64,000 bases of DNA, taken from positions 804,818 to 868,817 of the forward strand of contig JADKBN010000029.1 in NCBI GenBank assembly GCA_016715065.1, given 5' to 3'. Below, piece by piece: positions 18,670 to 27,619 of this stretch. Below the pieces are notes generated by a model. It searched no databases and was not told where the DNA came from. It was given only the letters and a program-made list of their open reading frames with translations. The position numbers were made by a program, and so were the translations under genes. Each line of letters begins with the position of its first letter. Position 1 is the stretch's first letter. The stretch is from Fibrobacterota bacterium. GTDB taxonomy: Bacteria > Fibrobacterota > Fibrobacteria > UBA5070.

Positions 18670-19557
18670 ATGGCTGAGTCCCATATTTCCCACCTTCGCC
18701 CAGGGAACCGCTCCGTGGGCATGGTGGACCACGACAGCGAGCTCCGCCACCAGTTGATCGGTTGGCTCCAGATCGGCACGCTCCTGGTCTTGATCGGAGT
18801 CACTGTGATCCCGATGCTCTTGCGGGTCGGGGGTGGTCCGCGCACCTTGGTGATGCCGGTGGTTCTGGGTTCCGGACTGCTCGTGCAACGGGTGTTCTGG
18901 AAACAACATCGCGACGTCCTGGCTTCCCAGATCTGGCTGGTGACGTTGACTCTGGGCTGCTGGGCCTTGGCGTTCATCAACGGAACAGGGAGCCCGGGCA
19001 TCGCGCAGCCGATCCTGATCACGATCATGGCGGGATACCTGCTTGGCACTCGAGCCGCTTGGATTTATGCGACTTCCGCTCTAGTGGCGGTCTGGGCCGG
19101 GGCAATCTACGAAGCAACCTCCAACAGCACCAGGATTGTCGCCCCTGCGGAGATCTGGGTGAAGATCTTCATCATCTTTCTGTGCGTCAGCGCGCTGGGA
19201 TTGATTTTTCCGCTTCGTGGATACTTCTCCGCGATTGCCCTGATGGAAGCCGAGCGAGCGTCGTTGGACAAGGCGGTGGATCGCCTCCGTCGGCGCCAGG
19301 AAACGCTTCAGTCGGAAATCCTGGAGCGGACCGCCGAATTGGCCCGGGCCAACATGGATTTGGAATCCTTTTCCCATTCGCTCTCTCACGACCTTCAGAC
19401 CCCCATGCGGGCGATCCACGGATATGCTCAGATTCTGTCCGAGGGGAGCTTGGAAGCCCAGCGCAAAAAGGATCTGGCTCGACTCCTGGAACAATCCGGG
19501 CAATTGGACCGACTTCTGGGCGAAACGCTCCGCCAAAGCCGCCCAGGTACTCGTTGA
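18670..19557 (+). CDS. Membrane sensor with HisKA H-box but no ATPase domain
   Basis: A 295-residue protein with about five or six membrane helices (residues 28-190), a coiled-coil linker and a dimerisation/phospho-acceptor domain with the H-box SFSHSLSHDLQTPMRAIHGY. It stops about 50 residues later, where the HATPase_c catalytic domain should begin; no N, G1 or G2 box is present. The stop overlaps the start of a second kinase that does carry an ATPase domain (TGATG). The pair may be a split kinase in which the second protein phosphorylates this one; the alternative is loss of the 3' part of an older kinase. No frame break is visible at the junction. Confidence 0.8.
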   Translation: MAESHISHLRPGNRSVGMVDHDSELRHQLIGWLQIGTLLVLIGVTVIPMLLRVGGGPRTLVMPVVLGSGLLVQRVFWKQHRDVLASQIWLVTLTLGCWALAFINGTGSPGIAQPILITIMAGYLLGTRAAWIYATSALVAVWAGAIYEATSNSTRIVAPAEIWVKIFIIFLCVSALGLIFPLRGYFSAIALMEAERASLDKAVDRLRRRQETLQSEILERTAELARANMDLESFSHSLSHDLQTPMRAIHGYAQILSEGSLEAQRKKDLARLLEQSGQLDRLLGETLRQSRPGTR

Positions 19558-20858
19558 TGATCGGGCAGCTATCGCTCGATCTGGCCCGGGAGCGATACCT
19601 TCGCATCGCATCGCTCCAGATCCTCTGTCTGGCTGCGGCGTTGGCAATCGCTTCCATTCTGGGATGGATCGGTTCGGTTTGGGCGGACTCGGCCGTGGCG
19701 ATCGCGATACCCGCATTGCTGGTGCGGCTGTTTATGGGAAAGCGGGAGAAACTCGCGCGATGGGCGTTTTTGGTCTCCTTCGGTTCTGTGTGTCTGGGTG
19801 TGCCTTGGGGAGGACAGGGGATCTATCATCCGGTGCTGTTTCTGATTTTGGCCTGGATCCAGGCCGCGGCGTTTCTGGTCAACAACCGGGTCGCTCTCGC
19901 GTTCGCGGTCGCATCCCTGCTGGATGTGCTGTTGCTGGCTCTTGCGGGTGCTCGCGGATGGATCCAGCCCGAGCCTGCCCCGGCGATCACGATGCTGATG
20001 TGCGTGACCCTCACGGTGGTCCATGTGGCGTTCTTCGTGGGTTCGCCGCTGGCTGTGATCCGGAGGCTGCTGACCATCGCGGAAACCGATCTCCTGGCCC
20101 GGCGTCGCAACGAACAGCGGCTGGAGGAGCTGACCAAGGAATTGGAAGTGTCCGTGGAGCAGCGCAGGGCGGAACTGGCCTCGGCACGTGTTCGATTGAG
20201 CGACGCGGTGGATGTGGTCGCGCATCGGTTCCAGGAGCCGATCGCCAAGCTCCAGGAGATCGCCCAGTCCCTGGGCGCCGGCTTGCCAGATTCCGGCGAG
20301 GAGGCGTGGATGGTCGAACGGATCCGCGCGAGCGCGGACCGCATGCAGAGGATCCACGCTTCGTTCTTGCGGTTTTGCCGCTTGGGGGCTTCCAGTTTGC
20401 AGGTCGAGTTCATCGAGGGGAAGGCGCACGAACGCATGATCCTCGAGGTCTGGAACGAGATTCGCCAGGGCTATCCGGAGCGCACGTTCACGTTCCTTCT
20501 CGACCCGCTGCCAGCCTGCCACGCCGATCCCGACCTGCTGCGGCAGGTATGGCAGAATCTGTTGTCCAACGCGGCCAAATACACCGTGGGCCGCGATCTG
20601 GGCTGGATCCGGGTGGGCCACGACAAACACGGGTTCTTCGTGGAGGACAACGGGAAAGGCTTCGACATGGAGTGGGTGGACCAACTGTTCGGCGTCTTTT
20701 CGCGCCTGCACGCCGACCAGACCATTCCCGGAGACGGCATTGGGCTGGCGATGGTCCGACGCATCGTCGAACGCCACGGCGGCATGGTCGGCGCCGATAG
20801 CAAAGTGGGCCACGGCGCGACGTTCCATTTCCACATCGAGCCGCTTGCGCCGATCTGA
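19557..20858 (+). CDS. Membrane sensor histidine kinase
   Basis: A 433-residue kinase. Residues 20-175 hold about six membrane helices, then a coiled-coil linker rich in Arg and Glu. The phospho-acceptor region reads VVAHRFQEPIAKLQE: the histidine and the following proline are present, but the usual SHELRTP core is changed. The HATPase_c domain is complete (NLLSNAAKYT, EDNGKGFDM, GDGIGLAMVRRIVERHGG). Its membrane topology resembles that of the upstream truncated sensor, suggesting tandem duplication. No response regulator is adjacent. Confidence 0.87.
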   Translation: MIGQLSLDLARERYLRIASLQILCLAAALAIASILGWIGSVWADSAVAIAIPALLVRLFMGKREKLARWAFLVSFGSVCLGVPWGGQGIYHPVLFLILAWIQAAAFLVNNRVALAFAVASLLDVLLLALAGARGWIQPEPAPAITMLMCVTLTVVHVAFFVGSPLAVIRRLLTIAETDLLARRRNEQRLEELTKELEVSVEQRRAELASARVRLSDAVDVVAHRFQEPIAKLQEIAQSLGAGLPDSGEEAWMVERIRASADRMQRIHASFLRFCRLGASSLQVEFIEGKAHERMILEVWNEIRQGYPERTFTFLLDPLPACHADPDLLRQVWQNLLSNAAKYTVGRDLGWIRVGHDKHGFFVEDNGKGFDMEWVDQLFGVFSRLHADQTIPGDGIGLAMVRRIVERHGGMVGADSKVGHGATFHFHIEPLAPI

Positions 20859-20883
20859 CCGCGGCGATTCTTTTGGGCCGGCG

Positions 20884-20912
20884 TTGCGAAATCGCATCGC
20901 TGGTTGTAGGCT
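20884..20912 (+). promoter_or_regulatory. Candidate sigma-70 promoter for mdh
   Basis: TTGCGA and TAGGCT are separated by 17 bases in the 144-base gap before mdh, leaving about 85 bases of leader. The -10 match is weak, so this is a suggestion only. Confidence 0.35.
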
Positions 20913-21002
20913 CGTGCGCGAACCTCTCCCTGGTGCGGACCCGGGAGTCTACCTTTTGCGAGCTCCACCAATCCTTCCATCACCATTCCATTGGAGACAT
21001 TC

Positions 21003-21995
21003 ATGAAGAAGCCCTTGCGCGTTGCCGTTACCGGAGCCGCCGGTCAGATCTGCTACAGCTTGATCCCCCGCATCGCCTCCGGCGAGATGTTCGGCGCCGA
21101 CCAGCCCGTGATCCTCCAGCTTCTGGAAGTCCCCTTCGAGAAGCCCCAGCAGGCCCTCAAGGGTGTGGCGATGGAGCTGGACGACTGCGCGTTCCCGCTG
21201 TTGCAGGGCATCGTGCTGGCCGACGACCCGATGGTGGCCTTCAAGGACGCCGACTGGTGCTTGTTGGTGGGCTCCAAGCCCCGCGGCCCCGGCATGGAGC
21301 GCAAGGATTTGTTGCTGGACAACGGCAAGATCTTCGTGGGCCAGGGCAAGGCCATCGACGCCGTCGCGGCGGAAAACGTGCATGTGGCAGTCGTGGGCAA
21401 CCCCTGCAACACCAACGCCTGGATCTGCGCCATGAGCGCTCCCCGCGTGGCCAAGAAAAACTTTTCGGCCATGACCCGCCTGGACCAGAACCGCGCCATG
21501 AGCCAGTTGGCCGCCAAAGCCGGAGTGCACTCCAGCGCCGTCACGGAAGCGATCATCTGGGGCAACCACTCGGCCACCCAGTACCCCGACTATTTCAACG
21601 CCAAGATCAACGGCAAGCTCGCTTCCGAAGTGATCGGCGACGAAGCCTGGGCCAAGGACGTGTTCATCCCCACCGTGCAAAAGCGCGGCGCGGCGATCAT
21701 CGACGTCGCGGGCGCCTCCAGCCGCTTTTCCGCCGCCAACGGCTTGATCGACCACGTCCGCAGCCTGGTCAGCCCCGGTTCCACCGTCCACTCGGTGGCC
21801 GTGTGGTCCAATGGCGACTACGGCATCGACAAGGACATCATGGCCTCCTTCCCCGTGCGCACCACCGGCCACGGCGAGTGGGAAGTGGTCAAGGGCTACG
21901 ATCTCAACGGCCTGGCGAAGGAGCGCATCGCGCTTTCCGTCAAGGAACTGAACGAAGAGATCTCCGTGGTCAAGGAGATGCTCGGCAGCATCTGA
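21003..21995 (+). CDS. mdh: Malate dehydrogenase
   Basis: NAD(P)-dependent interconversion of malate and oxaloacetate; in Fibrobacter-type metabolism it lies on the reductive route from PEP to succinate. The 330-residue product has the Rossmann start VAVTGAAGQICYSL, the active-site-loop arginine segment KPRGPGMERKDLL, VVGNPCNTNA, the MTRLDQNRA segment, and IWGNHSATQYPD with the catalytic histidine. This is the dimeric cytosolic/Thermus-like type. Start chosen at 21003 (MKKPLRVAV) with GGAGA eight bases upstream; an in-frame ATG 12 bases earlier overlaps that site. Monocistronic, with a strong terminator. Confidence 0.95.
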   Translation: MKKPLRVAVTGAAGQICYSLIPRIASGEMFGADQPVILQLLEVPFEKPQQALKGVAMELDDCAFPLLQGIVLADDPMVAFKDADWCLLVGSKPRGPGMERKDLLLDNGKIFVGQGKAIDAVAAENVHVAVVGNPCNTNAWICAMSAPRVAKKNFSAMTRLDQNRAMSQLAAKAGVHSSAVTEAIIWGNHSATQYPDYFNAKINGKLASEVIGDEAWAKDVFIPTVQKRGAAIIDVAGASSRFSAANGLIDHVRSLVSPGSTVHSVAVWSNGDYGIDKDIMASFPVRTTGHGEWEVVKGYDLNGLAKERIALSVKELNEEISVVKEMLGSI

Positions 21996-22019
21996 TCGGA
22001 TCTCTGACAGAAATTGTTT

Positions 22020-22055
22020 GACGCCTCCGGGGATTCGTCCCCGGGGGCGTTTTTG
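22020..22055 (+). terminator. Rho-independent terminator after mdh
   Basis: ACGCCTCCGGGGA, a TTCG loop, then TCCCCGGGGGCGT and TTTTTG. The stem is long and almost perfect. It sits between convergent mdh and a lipoprotein gene and may serve both. Confidence 0.92.
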
Positions 22056-23486
22056 CTACCAGGGAATCGAATCGAGGGCGATCGATCGGTCCAGGACGAA
22101 CAGATGGGACATCCGCAGGCCACCCCCCGTTCCGATGACGCAGCGGGTGCGGGGGGATTGGGTCTGGGGTCGTTTGCGCTCGAACAGGCTCTCGCCGTCC
22201 CTGCCGATGCGCACCGCGGTGGTGTTCCAGGAGATGTTCCAGGTGGAATACGCCCCGAGGTTGCCCGCCGGGATCTCGATCTCGGTGGTGTCCGACATGC
22301 GCACGTAGAGAACCCCCGCTCCGATCCCCACCCTGAGTCCGGAAGCGACGGAATCTGTCCAATCCAGTAGCCAGATCCGCCCCACATCGGGTTGTTCCAT
22401 CGCCACGCGGATGGAGACGGTGCCTTCGGTGGCGGGCATGGAAGCCGCGTCCAGGCGAAGAAGCGGTGCTCCGATGGAAGCACGGCGTACCTTGCCCTCC
22501 GAAGGATCCGACAGGAAATCGCCTTCGGGATCCAGCGGTACCGAAAGTCCGGAGGCGGCGAGATTCGCGGCCGTGTCGCCGGTATTCTGGTCGGGGCGAA
22601 ACCGCGGAAACGCAAGGGCTAGACGGAATCCGTCGGCAGGAAGGAAGACCGGGGCGGCGATGGCGCGTCCGGAGAGGATGCGCCGCGGCTGCAAGGTGGT
22701 CCGGCTTCGGGAGAACGTCCAGGCGAGGGTGGGTCCGCCCGAATCCGAAAGAGGGAAGACGGGGACCACCGAGCCGGTGGAATCCGTCCACTCGGTTTGG
22801 GCCAGGGGCCATCCCTTTTCGAGGCCGGAGAGGACGGATCGGCGGGGGAGAATGCCTCCTTCCACGACGGTGCGGATCGAGGAGCTCTGGAACAGCTCGC
22901 CTGGACGATTTTCGTCCAAGAGGAGGGAATCCGTTCTTCCAGGTGCGATCTTCAGGCTCCATGTGGCGGAAGTGCCCACCAGCACCAAGGGTTGGCTTCC
23001 GGAGGGGATCGAGTCCAGTCGGAAAGCGCCATCCAAGGCGACATCGATCCGCCGTCCCAGCCCGGTGACGACCAAGGAGGCCGGCTGCAGGTTGGATTGG
23101 AGTTTGCCAACCAACGTGCCCAGGCGCTGAAGCCGCGCGGTGTCCAGCGCGGTGTCGGAGCCGAGCCTCACGTCGATGCGCAAGCCTTCGCCACCCTCTC
23201 GGGCTTCCAAGGTCCAATCGCCTGTCTCCAGCCGAGTCGAGACCTGGCCCGACGCGTCGGCGGTCAGCAGGATGGCTCCGGTCTGGTCCGTCGCACCGGA
23301 CTTGCGCACGGCCACTCGCGCACCTGCGGCCGCCGAGCCGTCCTCGCGCAGAAGTCTGGCTTGGAGCGCATTGCCGGTTTCTGTCGCAGATGGGCCCGAC
23401 ACCACCCGCGAATCGTCGCATCCCGCGATCAGGGCGATCAGGGACGCCAATATCCCCTGGGAAACCTTCCGGGCCTGATCACGCAT
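22056..23486 (-). CDS. Lipoprotein with CNA-B-like N-domain and LamG-like C-domain, paired with TIGR02147 regulator
   Basis: A 476-residue lipoprotein. Signal peptide with lipobox ALIAGC (Cys near residue 23), then a SGPSATETGN segment and a carboxypeptidase-regulatory-like module (ARLLREDGSAAAGARVAV). A long middle region is beta-rich. The last 130 residues look like a concanavalin/LamG-type sandwich (TVSIRVAMEQ, WNISWNTTAVRIGRDG, LFVLDRS). The ATG overlaps the end of the upstream TIGR02147 gene by 8 bases. The same gene order and the same TET(G/S) motif after the cysteine recur at 32433-34484, so this pairing is a repeated cassette. A surface ligand-sensing role is inference. Confidence 0.75.
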   Translation of the reverse strand: MRDQARKVSQGILASLIALIAGCDDSRVVSGPSATETGNALQARLLREDGSAAAGARVAVRKSGATDQTGAILLTADASGQVSTRLETGDWTLEAREGGEGLRIDVRLGSDTALDTARLQRLGTLVGKLQSNLQPASLVVTGLGRRIDVALDGAFRLDSIPSGSQPLVLVGTSATWSLKIAPGRTDSLLLDENRPGELFQSSSIRTVVEGGILPRRSVLSGLEKGWPLAQTEWTDSTGSVVPVFPLSDSGGPTLAWTFSRSRTTLQPRRILSGRAIAAPVFLPADGFRLALAFPRFRPDQNTGDTAANLAASGLSVPLDPEGDFLSDPSEGKVRRASIGAPLLRLDAASMPATEGTVSIRVAMEQPDVGRIWLLDWTDSVASGLRVGIGAGVLYVRMSDTTEIEIPAGNLGAYSTWNISWNTTAVRIGRDGESLFERKRPQTQSPRTRCVIGTGGGLRMSHLFVLDRSIALDSIPW

Positions 23487-24327
23487 GGGGTTTGTCCGAG
23501 TGGGGCAAGGCGCGCGGGATCAGGTGCAATCCCAGCTGGTAGACACGATCGGGCTTTTCCATGGAGGAAATGGTAGCCAGAATTCGGGCACGGAACTCCT
23601 TCAAAAGCTCCGCCACCTGGGGATACCCGTTTTCCGGGATCGCCAAGGTCAGGCTGGAAAGGTCGCGCAGCTCCTTGGGGATGGATTCGATGGCTTCGGC
23701 GGCCAACAGAAGGCTTTCCTTGTGGAAGTGCCGCAACACGGCCGGATCCACGTCCGGACCGTCGCGCAAAAAGGGCTCCGTGCGTCGCCAGATCCCGCGC
23801 TCGTCCAGCGTGGCCAGGCCGAGCTCTGAAAGTGTCAACAAGGATTGTCGGATACGTCGCGCCGACAAGGAGGGCCGGAGCCTCCGTCCGATGGCCTCGG
23901 GATCGTCTTTCACATCGCCACAGGACATAAGCTCGCGGATCGCGACGTTTTCCCAGTTCTGCCAGTACGCGGATTGGATGCCTTCCAACGGAATCGGTGA
24001 GACCTTGCGCAACTGGGCCATCCTGCGAAAACAGGATTGGGCCTCCTTGTGACCTTTGGCCTTGCCGTATTGCACCAGGATCCGGAAATACTCGGCTTCG
24101 TCGCCTTCCAGGCCCGTCAGTTCGCAGATCGGCTCCACATGGGAGGTGGCGATGTGGCGCTCGGCAGCAAGGATTTTCGAGAGCAGGCTAGGGTCGATCG
24201 ACAGTCGCAAGGCCATCCAGCGGCTGGAGACCACGGAAGGGCGAGCCAGGCGCTGGGTTTCCAGCCAGGAGCGCAACCATTTGCGGTAATCCGTATGCGA
24301 CCAGATGGGTTCCAAGAGTGCCTCCAT
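23479..24327 (-). CDS. TIGR02147-family (DUF4423-like) predicted transcription regulator
   Basis: A 282-residue cytoplasmic protein of a family found in many copies in Fibrobacter and in Bdellovibrio-type bacteria. The N-terminal region (HTDYRKWLRSWLE, then LRLSIDPSLLSKILAAERH) fits a helix-turn-helix of the xenobiotic-response type. The central part (YWQNWENVAIRELM) and the LSSLTLAIPENGYPQVAELLKEFRARI segment near the end are the family signature. Start placed at 24327; the upstream open frame has no family similarity. It is coupled to the lipoprotein gene by an 8-base overlap and divergent from a secreted protein across a palindrome array. Confidence 0.85.
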   Translation of the reverse strand: MEALLEPIWSHTDYRKWLRSWLETQRLARPSVVSSRWMALRLSIDPSLLSKILAAERHIATSHVEPICELTGLEGDEAEYFRILVQYGKAKGHKEAQSCFRRMAQLRKVSPIPLEGIQSAYWQNWENVAIRELMSCGDVKDDPEAIGRRLRPSLSARRIRQSLLTLSELGLATLDERGIWRRTEPFLRDGPDVDPAVLRHFHKESLLLAAEAIESIPKELRDLSSLTLAIPENGYPQVAELLKEFRARILATISSMEKPDRVYQLGLHLIPRALPHSDKPHA

Positions 24328-24383
24328 TCCCAAAGATGGCTTCGATTCCCACCGAATGAAAAGATCGGGTCGGAAGGAACTTG

Positions 24384-24411
24384 GGACAACTTGTCCATGG
24401 ACACGTTGTCC
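24384..24411. promoter_or_regulatory. Alternating TGTCC/GGACA palindromes, operator candidate
   Basis: GGACAACTTGTCC (24384-24396) and GGACACGTTGTCC (24399-24411) have centres 15 bases apart and share the perfect 12-base palindrome TGTCCATGGACA between them, giving four alternating half-sites. They lie in the 173-base gap between the divergent TIGR02147 gene and the secreted-protein gene, ideally placed to control both. Confidence 0.6.
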
Positions 24412-24500
24412 ATATCTTTTGGGTCCGCGCGGACCGTCGAGCGCGTTCCCGGTGCGATGTTGCAGGGTGTCAGAAGCCCCTCTCTCGAAAGGAGAACTCG

Positions 24501-25685
24501 ATGCGACAGATCGCCTTTTTGCTCGGACTCGCCGCCATGGCGCTGGCAACTCCGACACTTTCGGAACCTCGCAAGATTTCCGGGATCAACGCTCGTACCA
24601 TCGTCTCGGATGGACAGATCGCCTACGTGGACAATGGCGCCATGATCTATCGGCTCCAGCGCACCGACGAAGGTGTCCGCAAGCTCGATTCCATCGGATA
24701 CGAAGGCAATGCCTCCGAAGCCGCCTTGTACATCCCGCGCGGCCTCAAGACCGGCTTCCTGGTGTTCAAGGACTCGGTATGCTCGGTGAACTGGGATTGG
24801 ATAAAGGAAGACCGCATGATGTGCACGGGTGGTGTCAGTCTTGGCTGGGGAGACTACACCGGCGGGGTCACGATGGGGAAACTCAGCGTGTGTGGAGGGT
24901 CTGGAGCCTATGTGTTCAACATCTCATCGAGCAAGCCGATGCTGCTCGATTCAATGGGTGGCACGGACAGGAAGACTTGCGAAGTGCTGAACGCCGACCA
25001 AATCGAGGTTCGTCGAGGCACGGACGTGATGAATTTCTACCGATGCTTGACGGTATCGGAGTGCGGCGATGCCCCTGCGGTGAGCGTGCCGACCAACCGA
25101 TTCTACACGCGCAACCGTTTTGCTTCCAACGGGGCCAACACGGTGGTGATCGACAGTTTGGGCAGACTCGGTCTGTGGTATTCGCCTGCGACGGACAACG
25201 TCCGCCCGATCGAAGGCTACCAGCCCAGCCCGAACAAATCCGCGTACCTGGCCGCAAGCAATCTGGGGAACAAGGCCTTGGCGGCTGTAGGCTTCGACAG
25301 CATGCTTGTGTTTGGGCGTCGGGTGGATTTGGGATTGGAGCAATACTCCAAACTCAGCTTCGATGCCGCGGTCGGGCTGATGGACCTCGACAAGGACGTG
25401 CTCTGGCTCCAGGTCGGGAGGGACATCGTTTCCTTCGATGTCAAGGAGTCGATCAGTTCCCTCGTCGCAGCGCCTTCGATTCAGACCTCCGCCCTGAAGC
25501 GAAACGGTCGCACGTTGGAAATCACGCCGATGGCCGGCGGAACGGAGATTCGCATCCAGCGCGCCGATGGTCGCCTGGAGGCCCAGTTCCAATCGGGATC
25601 CGGATCGGTGCGATGGACCGCGCCAGGTCCAGGATTGCGGATCGTGAAAGTCGGCCGGACAACCGAGACGGTCGTGATTCCCTGA
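24501..25685 (+). CDS. Secreted protein with C-terminal sorting-like domain
   Basis: A 394-residue protein with a signal peptide (about 20 residues, ending near LATPTLS). The body is made of repeated beta segments such as ARTIVSDGQIAYVDNGAMIY and alternating Trp/Gly-rich strands, reminiscent of a beta-propeller, though I cannot name a family. The final 75 residues (RNGRTLEITPMAGGTEIRI, then WTAPGPGLRIVKVG) resemble C-terminal sorting beta-sandwiches used by type IX secretion. GGAG lies seven bases before the ATG at 24501. It is divergent from the TIGR02147 gene and may be its target. No partner follows; tRNA-Glu is next. Confidence 0.75.
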   Translation: MRQIAFLLGLAAMALATPTLSEPRKISGINARTIVSDGQIAYVDNGAMIYRLQRTDEGVRKLDSIGYEGNASEAALYIPRGLKTGFLVFKDSVCSVNWDWIKEDRMMCTGGVSLGWGDYTGGVTMGKLSVCGGSGAYVFNISSSKPMLLDSMGGTDRKTCEVLNADQIEVRRGTDVMNFYRCLTVSECGDAPAVSVPTNRFYTRNRFASNGANTVVIDSLGRLGLWYSPATDNVRPIEGYQPSPNKSAYLAASNLGNKALAAVGFDSMLVFGRRVDLGLEQYSKLSFDAAVGLMDLDKDVLWLQVGRDIVSFDVKESISSLVAAPSIQTSALKRNGRTLEITPMAGGTEIRIQRADGRLEAQFQSGSGSVRWTAPGPGLRIVKVGRTTETVVIP

Positions 25686-25717
25686 TCCCTTGCCTGGAAC
25701 GCCGTGGACTCGCGGTC

Positions 25718-25746
25718 TTGACATTCCAGGGGGGCTCGCGTATCTT
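25718..25746 (+). promoter_or_regulatory. Strong sigma-70-type promoter of tRNA-Glu
   Basis: TTGACA and TATCTT are separated by exactly 17 bases and end 15 bases before the tRNA. This is the best consensus-like promoter in the window. Confidence 0.8.
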
Positions 25747-25761
25747 TGCCACTCCACTTAC

Positions 25762-25833
25762 GGAGCGTTCGTCTAGTGGTTAGGACGCTGCCCTCTCACG
25801 GCGGTGGCAGGGGTTCGAGTCCCCTACGCTCTA
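25762..25833 (+). tRNA. tRNA-Glu (anticodon CUC)
   Basis: Acceptor GGAGCGT pairs with ACGCTCT (one G-U), the anticodon stem CTGCC/GGCGG closes the loop CTCTCAC with CUC at 34-36, and the T-arm is AGGGG-TTCGAGT-CCCCT. The gene does not encode CCA. A promoter and terminator flank it. Confidence 0.95.
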
Positions 25834-25836
25834 CTC

Positions 25837-25865
25837 AAAAGGCCATCCGCAAGGGTGGCCTTTTC
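25837..25865 (+). terminator. Terminator after tRNA-Glu
   Basis: AAAAGGCCATCC, a GCAA loop, then GGGTGGCCTTTT forms a compact hairpin with a T-run immediately after the tRNA. Confidence 0.85.
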
Positions 25866-26026
25866 CGTTTCCGGGAACTCCCCATACTTCTGGCGTTTCG
25901 CTTGCACGAGTCGGTTGCCGCGTGTTTCATTCGTGTTGCATCGAGTTTTCAAAAGGTTCAGCTAGCTGTTCGTTCGATTCTATTTGATGCTGTGCCATGG
26001 ACATTCCTCAAACCAAGGAGAGATCG

Positions 26027-27619
26027 ATGAACCGCGTTCGATCCCGGCCTGCATTCGCCTATCTGTTCGGCGCCCTCGCCTTGTTGCTGGCATCCTGCAA
26101 CGAATCCGTTTCCCGAAGCGGAACGCGTTCGCTTCAGATTTTGTCAGGCTCGGAAAACGAAAGTCTCCAGCCATTGTTGGACGAATTCAATTCCACCCAC
26201 GGCGCCCAGGTGAAGCTCGTGAGCCGCGGCTCGGTGGAGATCATGCGCTTTCTGCAAGACGACTCCACCGGCTACGATGCGGTCTGGCCGGCCAACTCGA
26301 TCTGGATTTCCCTGGGGGACCGTTCGAACCGAGTGAAGTTCCTGCAGCCCGTGGCCATCACGCCGGTGGTGCTGGGGGTTCGCGATTCGCTCGCCCGGTC
26401 GCTGGGCTGGGTGGGGCGCGAACTGAAGACCGCCCAGATAGCGCAGGCGGTGCGCACAGGCAAACTGCGATTCGCCATGACCTCCGCCACCCAATCCAAC
26501 AGCGGCGCGGCTGCTTTTCTGGGATTTTTGCAGGCCTTCAAGGGCGGCGACGATCCTCTGCAGGTCGCGGACCTGGAAAACAAACAGCTGCGCGAACAGG
26601 TGCGGGAGATCCTCAAAGGGGTCAACCGCACTTCCGGGAGTTCGGGCTGGCTCAAGGATCTGTTCCTGGCCTCGCAATACGACGCGATGGTCAACTACGA
26701 GTCCGTTTTGCTGGAGACCAATCGCGCATTGGTCGCGACGGGTCGCAAGCCCTTGCGAATCCTCTATCCGGAAGATGGACTTTCCCTGTCCGACAGTCCG
26801 CTGGGATTCCTCGCCTCCGGTGATTCCGCAAAGCAGAACCTCTTCCTGGAGTTCCAAGCCTGGATGCGATCGGCTCCGGTGCAGGCCAAGCTTTCGGCCA
26901 GCGGCCGCCGACCCGGAGTCGCCGGGGCCGTCTTCAGCCCCGATCCCGCCGTGTGGGACACTTCCTGGGGTGTCCAGCCTGGACGGATTCTGTCGCCATT
27001 TCCGTTCCCTTCCTCCGAGGTCATCCGCCAGGCCCTGGATCTATACCAGACGGAGCTGCGCAAGCCCTCGCACACGGTCTTTTGCCTGGACTTTTCCGGT
27101 TCCATGGGTGGCGACCGCATCCAGGAGCTCCGCCGGGCCATGCGCATTCTCCTGACGCCGACGGAAGCTCGACGGAATCTGTTGCAACCGGCTTCGGAAG
27201 ACACCTTGGATTTCCTCGCCTTTTCCAACCGGATCCTCTGGAAGGGCAGAGCCGTGGGACGGGACACTGCCGCGCTCCTGGCGATTGCCGACAGTTTGGA
27301 CCGATTGGAACCGACCGGCGGGACGGCGATCCATTCCGCCGCCCAGCAGGCGCTCCACCTGTTCGGGGCAGGGGGGGCGCAGACCCACGTGCAGGCGGTG
27401 GTGCTCCTGACCGACGGCATGTCCAACGAGGGCTTGGGTGCACCGGAATTCCAATCGTTCTACCAGGAGTTCCACCGTGACATCCCGGTGTTCTCGATCC
27501 GGTTCGGGGAGGCCTCCCAGAGCCAACTGGACGACATCGCGGCGACCACCTCCTCGAGAGTCTTCGATGGCACGAAGGATCTCGCGAGATCCTTTCGACA
27601 GGTCAGGGGATACAACTGA
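26027..27619 (+). CDS. Lipoprotein with solute-binding domain and VWA domain
   Basis: A 530-residue lipoprotein, first gene of a four-gene operon. Signal peptide with lipobox LLLASC (Cys near 24). Residues 35-330 form a periplasmic-binding-protein-like domain (GSVEIMRFLQDDSTGYDAVWP; TSATQSNSG; YESVLLETN; LRILYPEDG). Residues about 355-525 form a von Willebrand factor A domain with the MIDAS motif DFSGS, the Thr in PTGGTAIHSA and the Asp in LLTDGMSN. The solute-binding part is homologous to the third gene. AAGGAGAGATCG precedes the ATG at 26027. The stop overlaps the next start (TGATG). Extracytoplasmic binding of a ligand or metal-dependent partner contact through the VWA domain is inference. 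Confidence 0.88.
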   Translation: MNRVRSRPAFAYLFGALALLLASCNESVSRSGTRSLQILSGSENESLQPLLDEFNSTHGAQVKLVSRGSVEIMRFLQDDSTGYDAVWPANSIWISLGDRSNRVKFLQPVAITPVVLGVRDSLARSLGWVGRELKTAQIAQAVRTGKLRFAMTSATQSNSGAAAFLGFLQAFKGGDDPLQVADLENKQLREQVREILKGVNRTSGSSGWLKDLFLASQYDAMVNYESVLLETNRALVATGRKPLRILYPEDGLSLSDSPLGFLASGDSAKQNLFLEFQAWMRSAPVQAKLSASGRRPGVAGAVFSPDPAVWDTSWGVQPGRILSPFPFPSSEVIRQALDLYQTELRKPSHTVFCLDFSGSMGGDRIQELRRAMRILLTPTEARRNLLQPASEDTLDFLAFSNRILWKGRAVGRDTAALLAIADSLDRLEPTGGTAIHSAAQQALHLFGAGGAQTHVQAVVLLTDGMSNEGLGAPEFQSFYQEFHRDIPVFSIRFGEASQSQLDDIAATTSSRVFDGTKDLARSFRQVRGYN

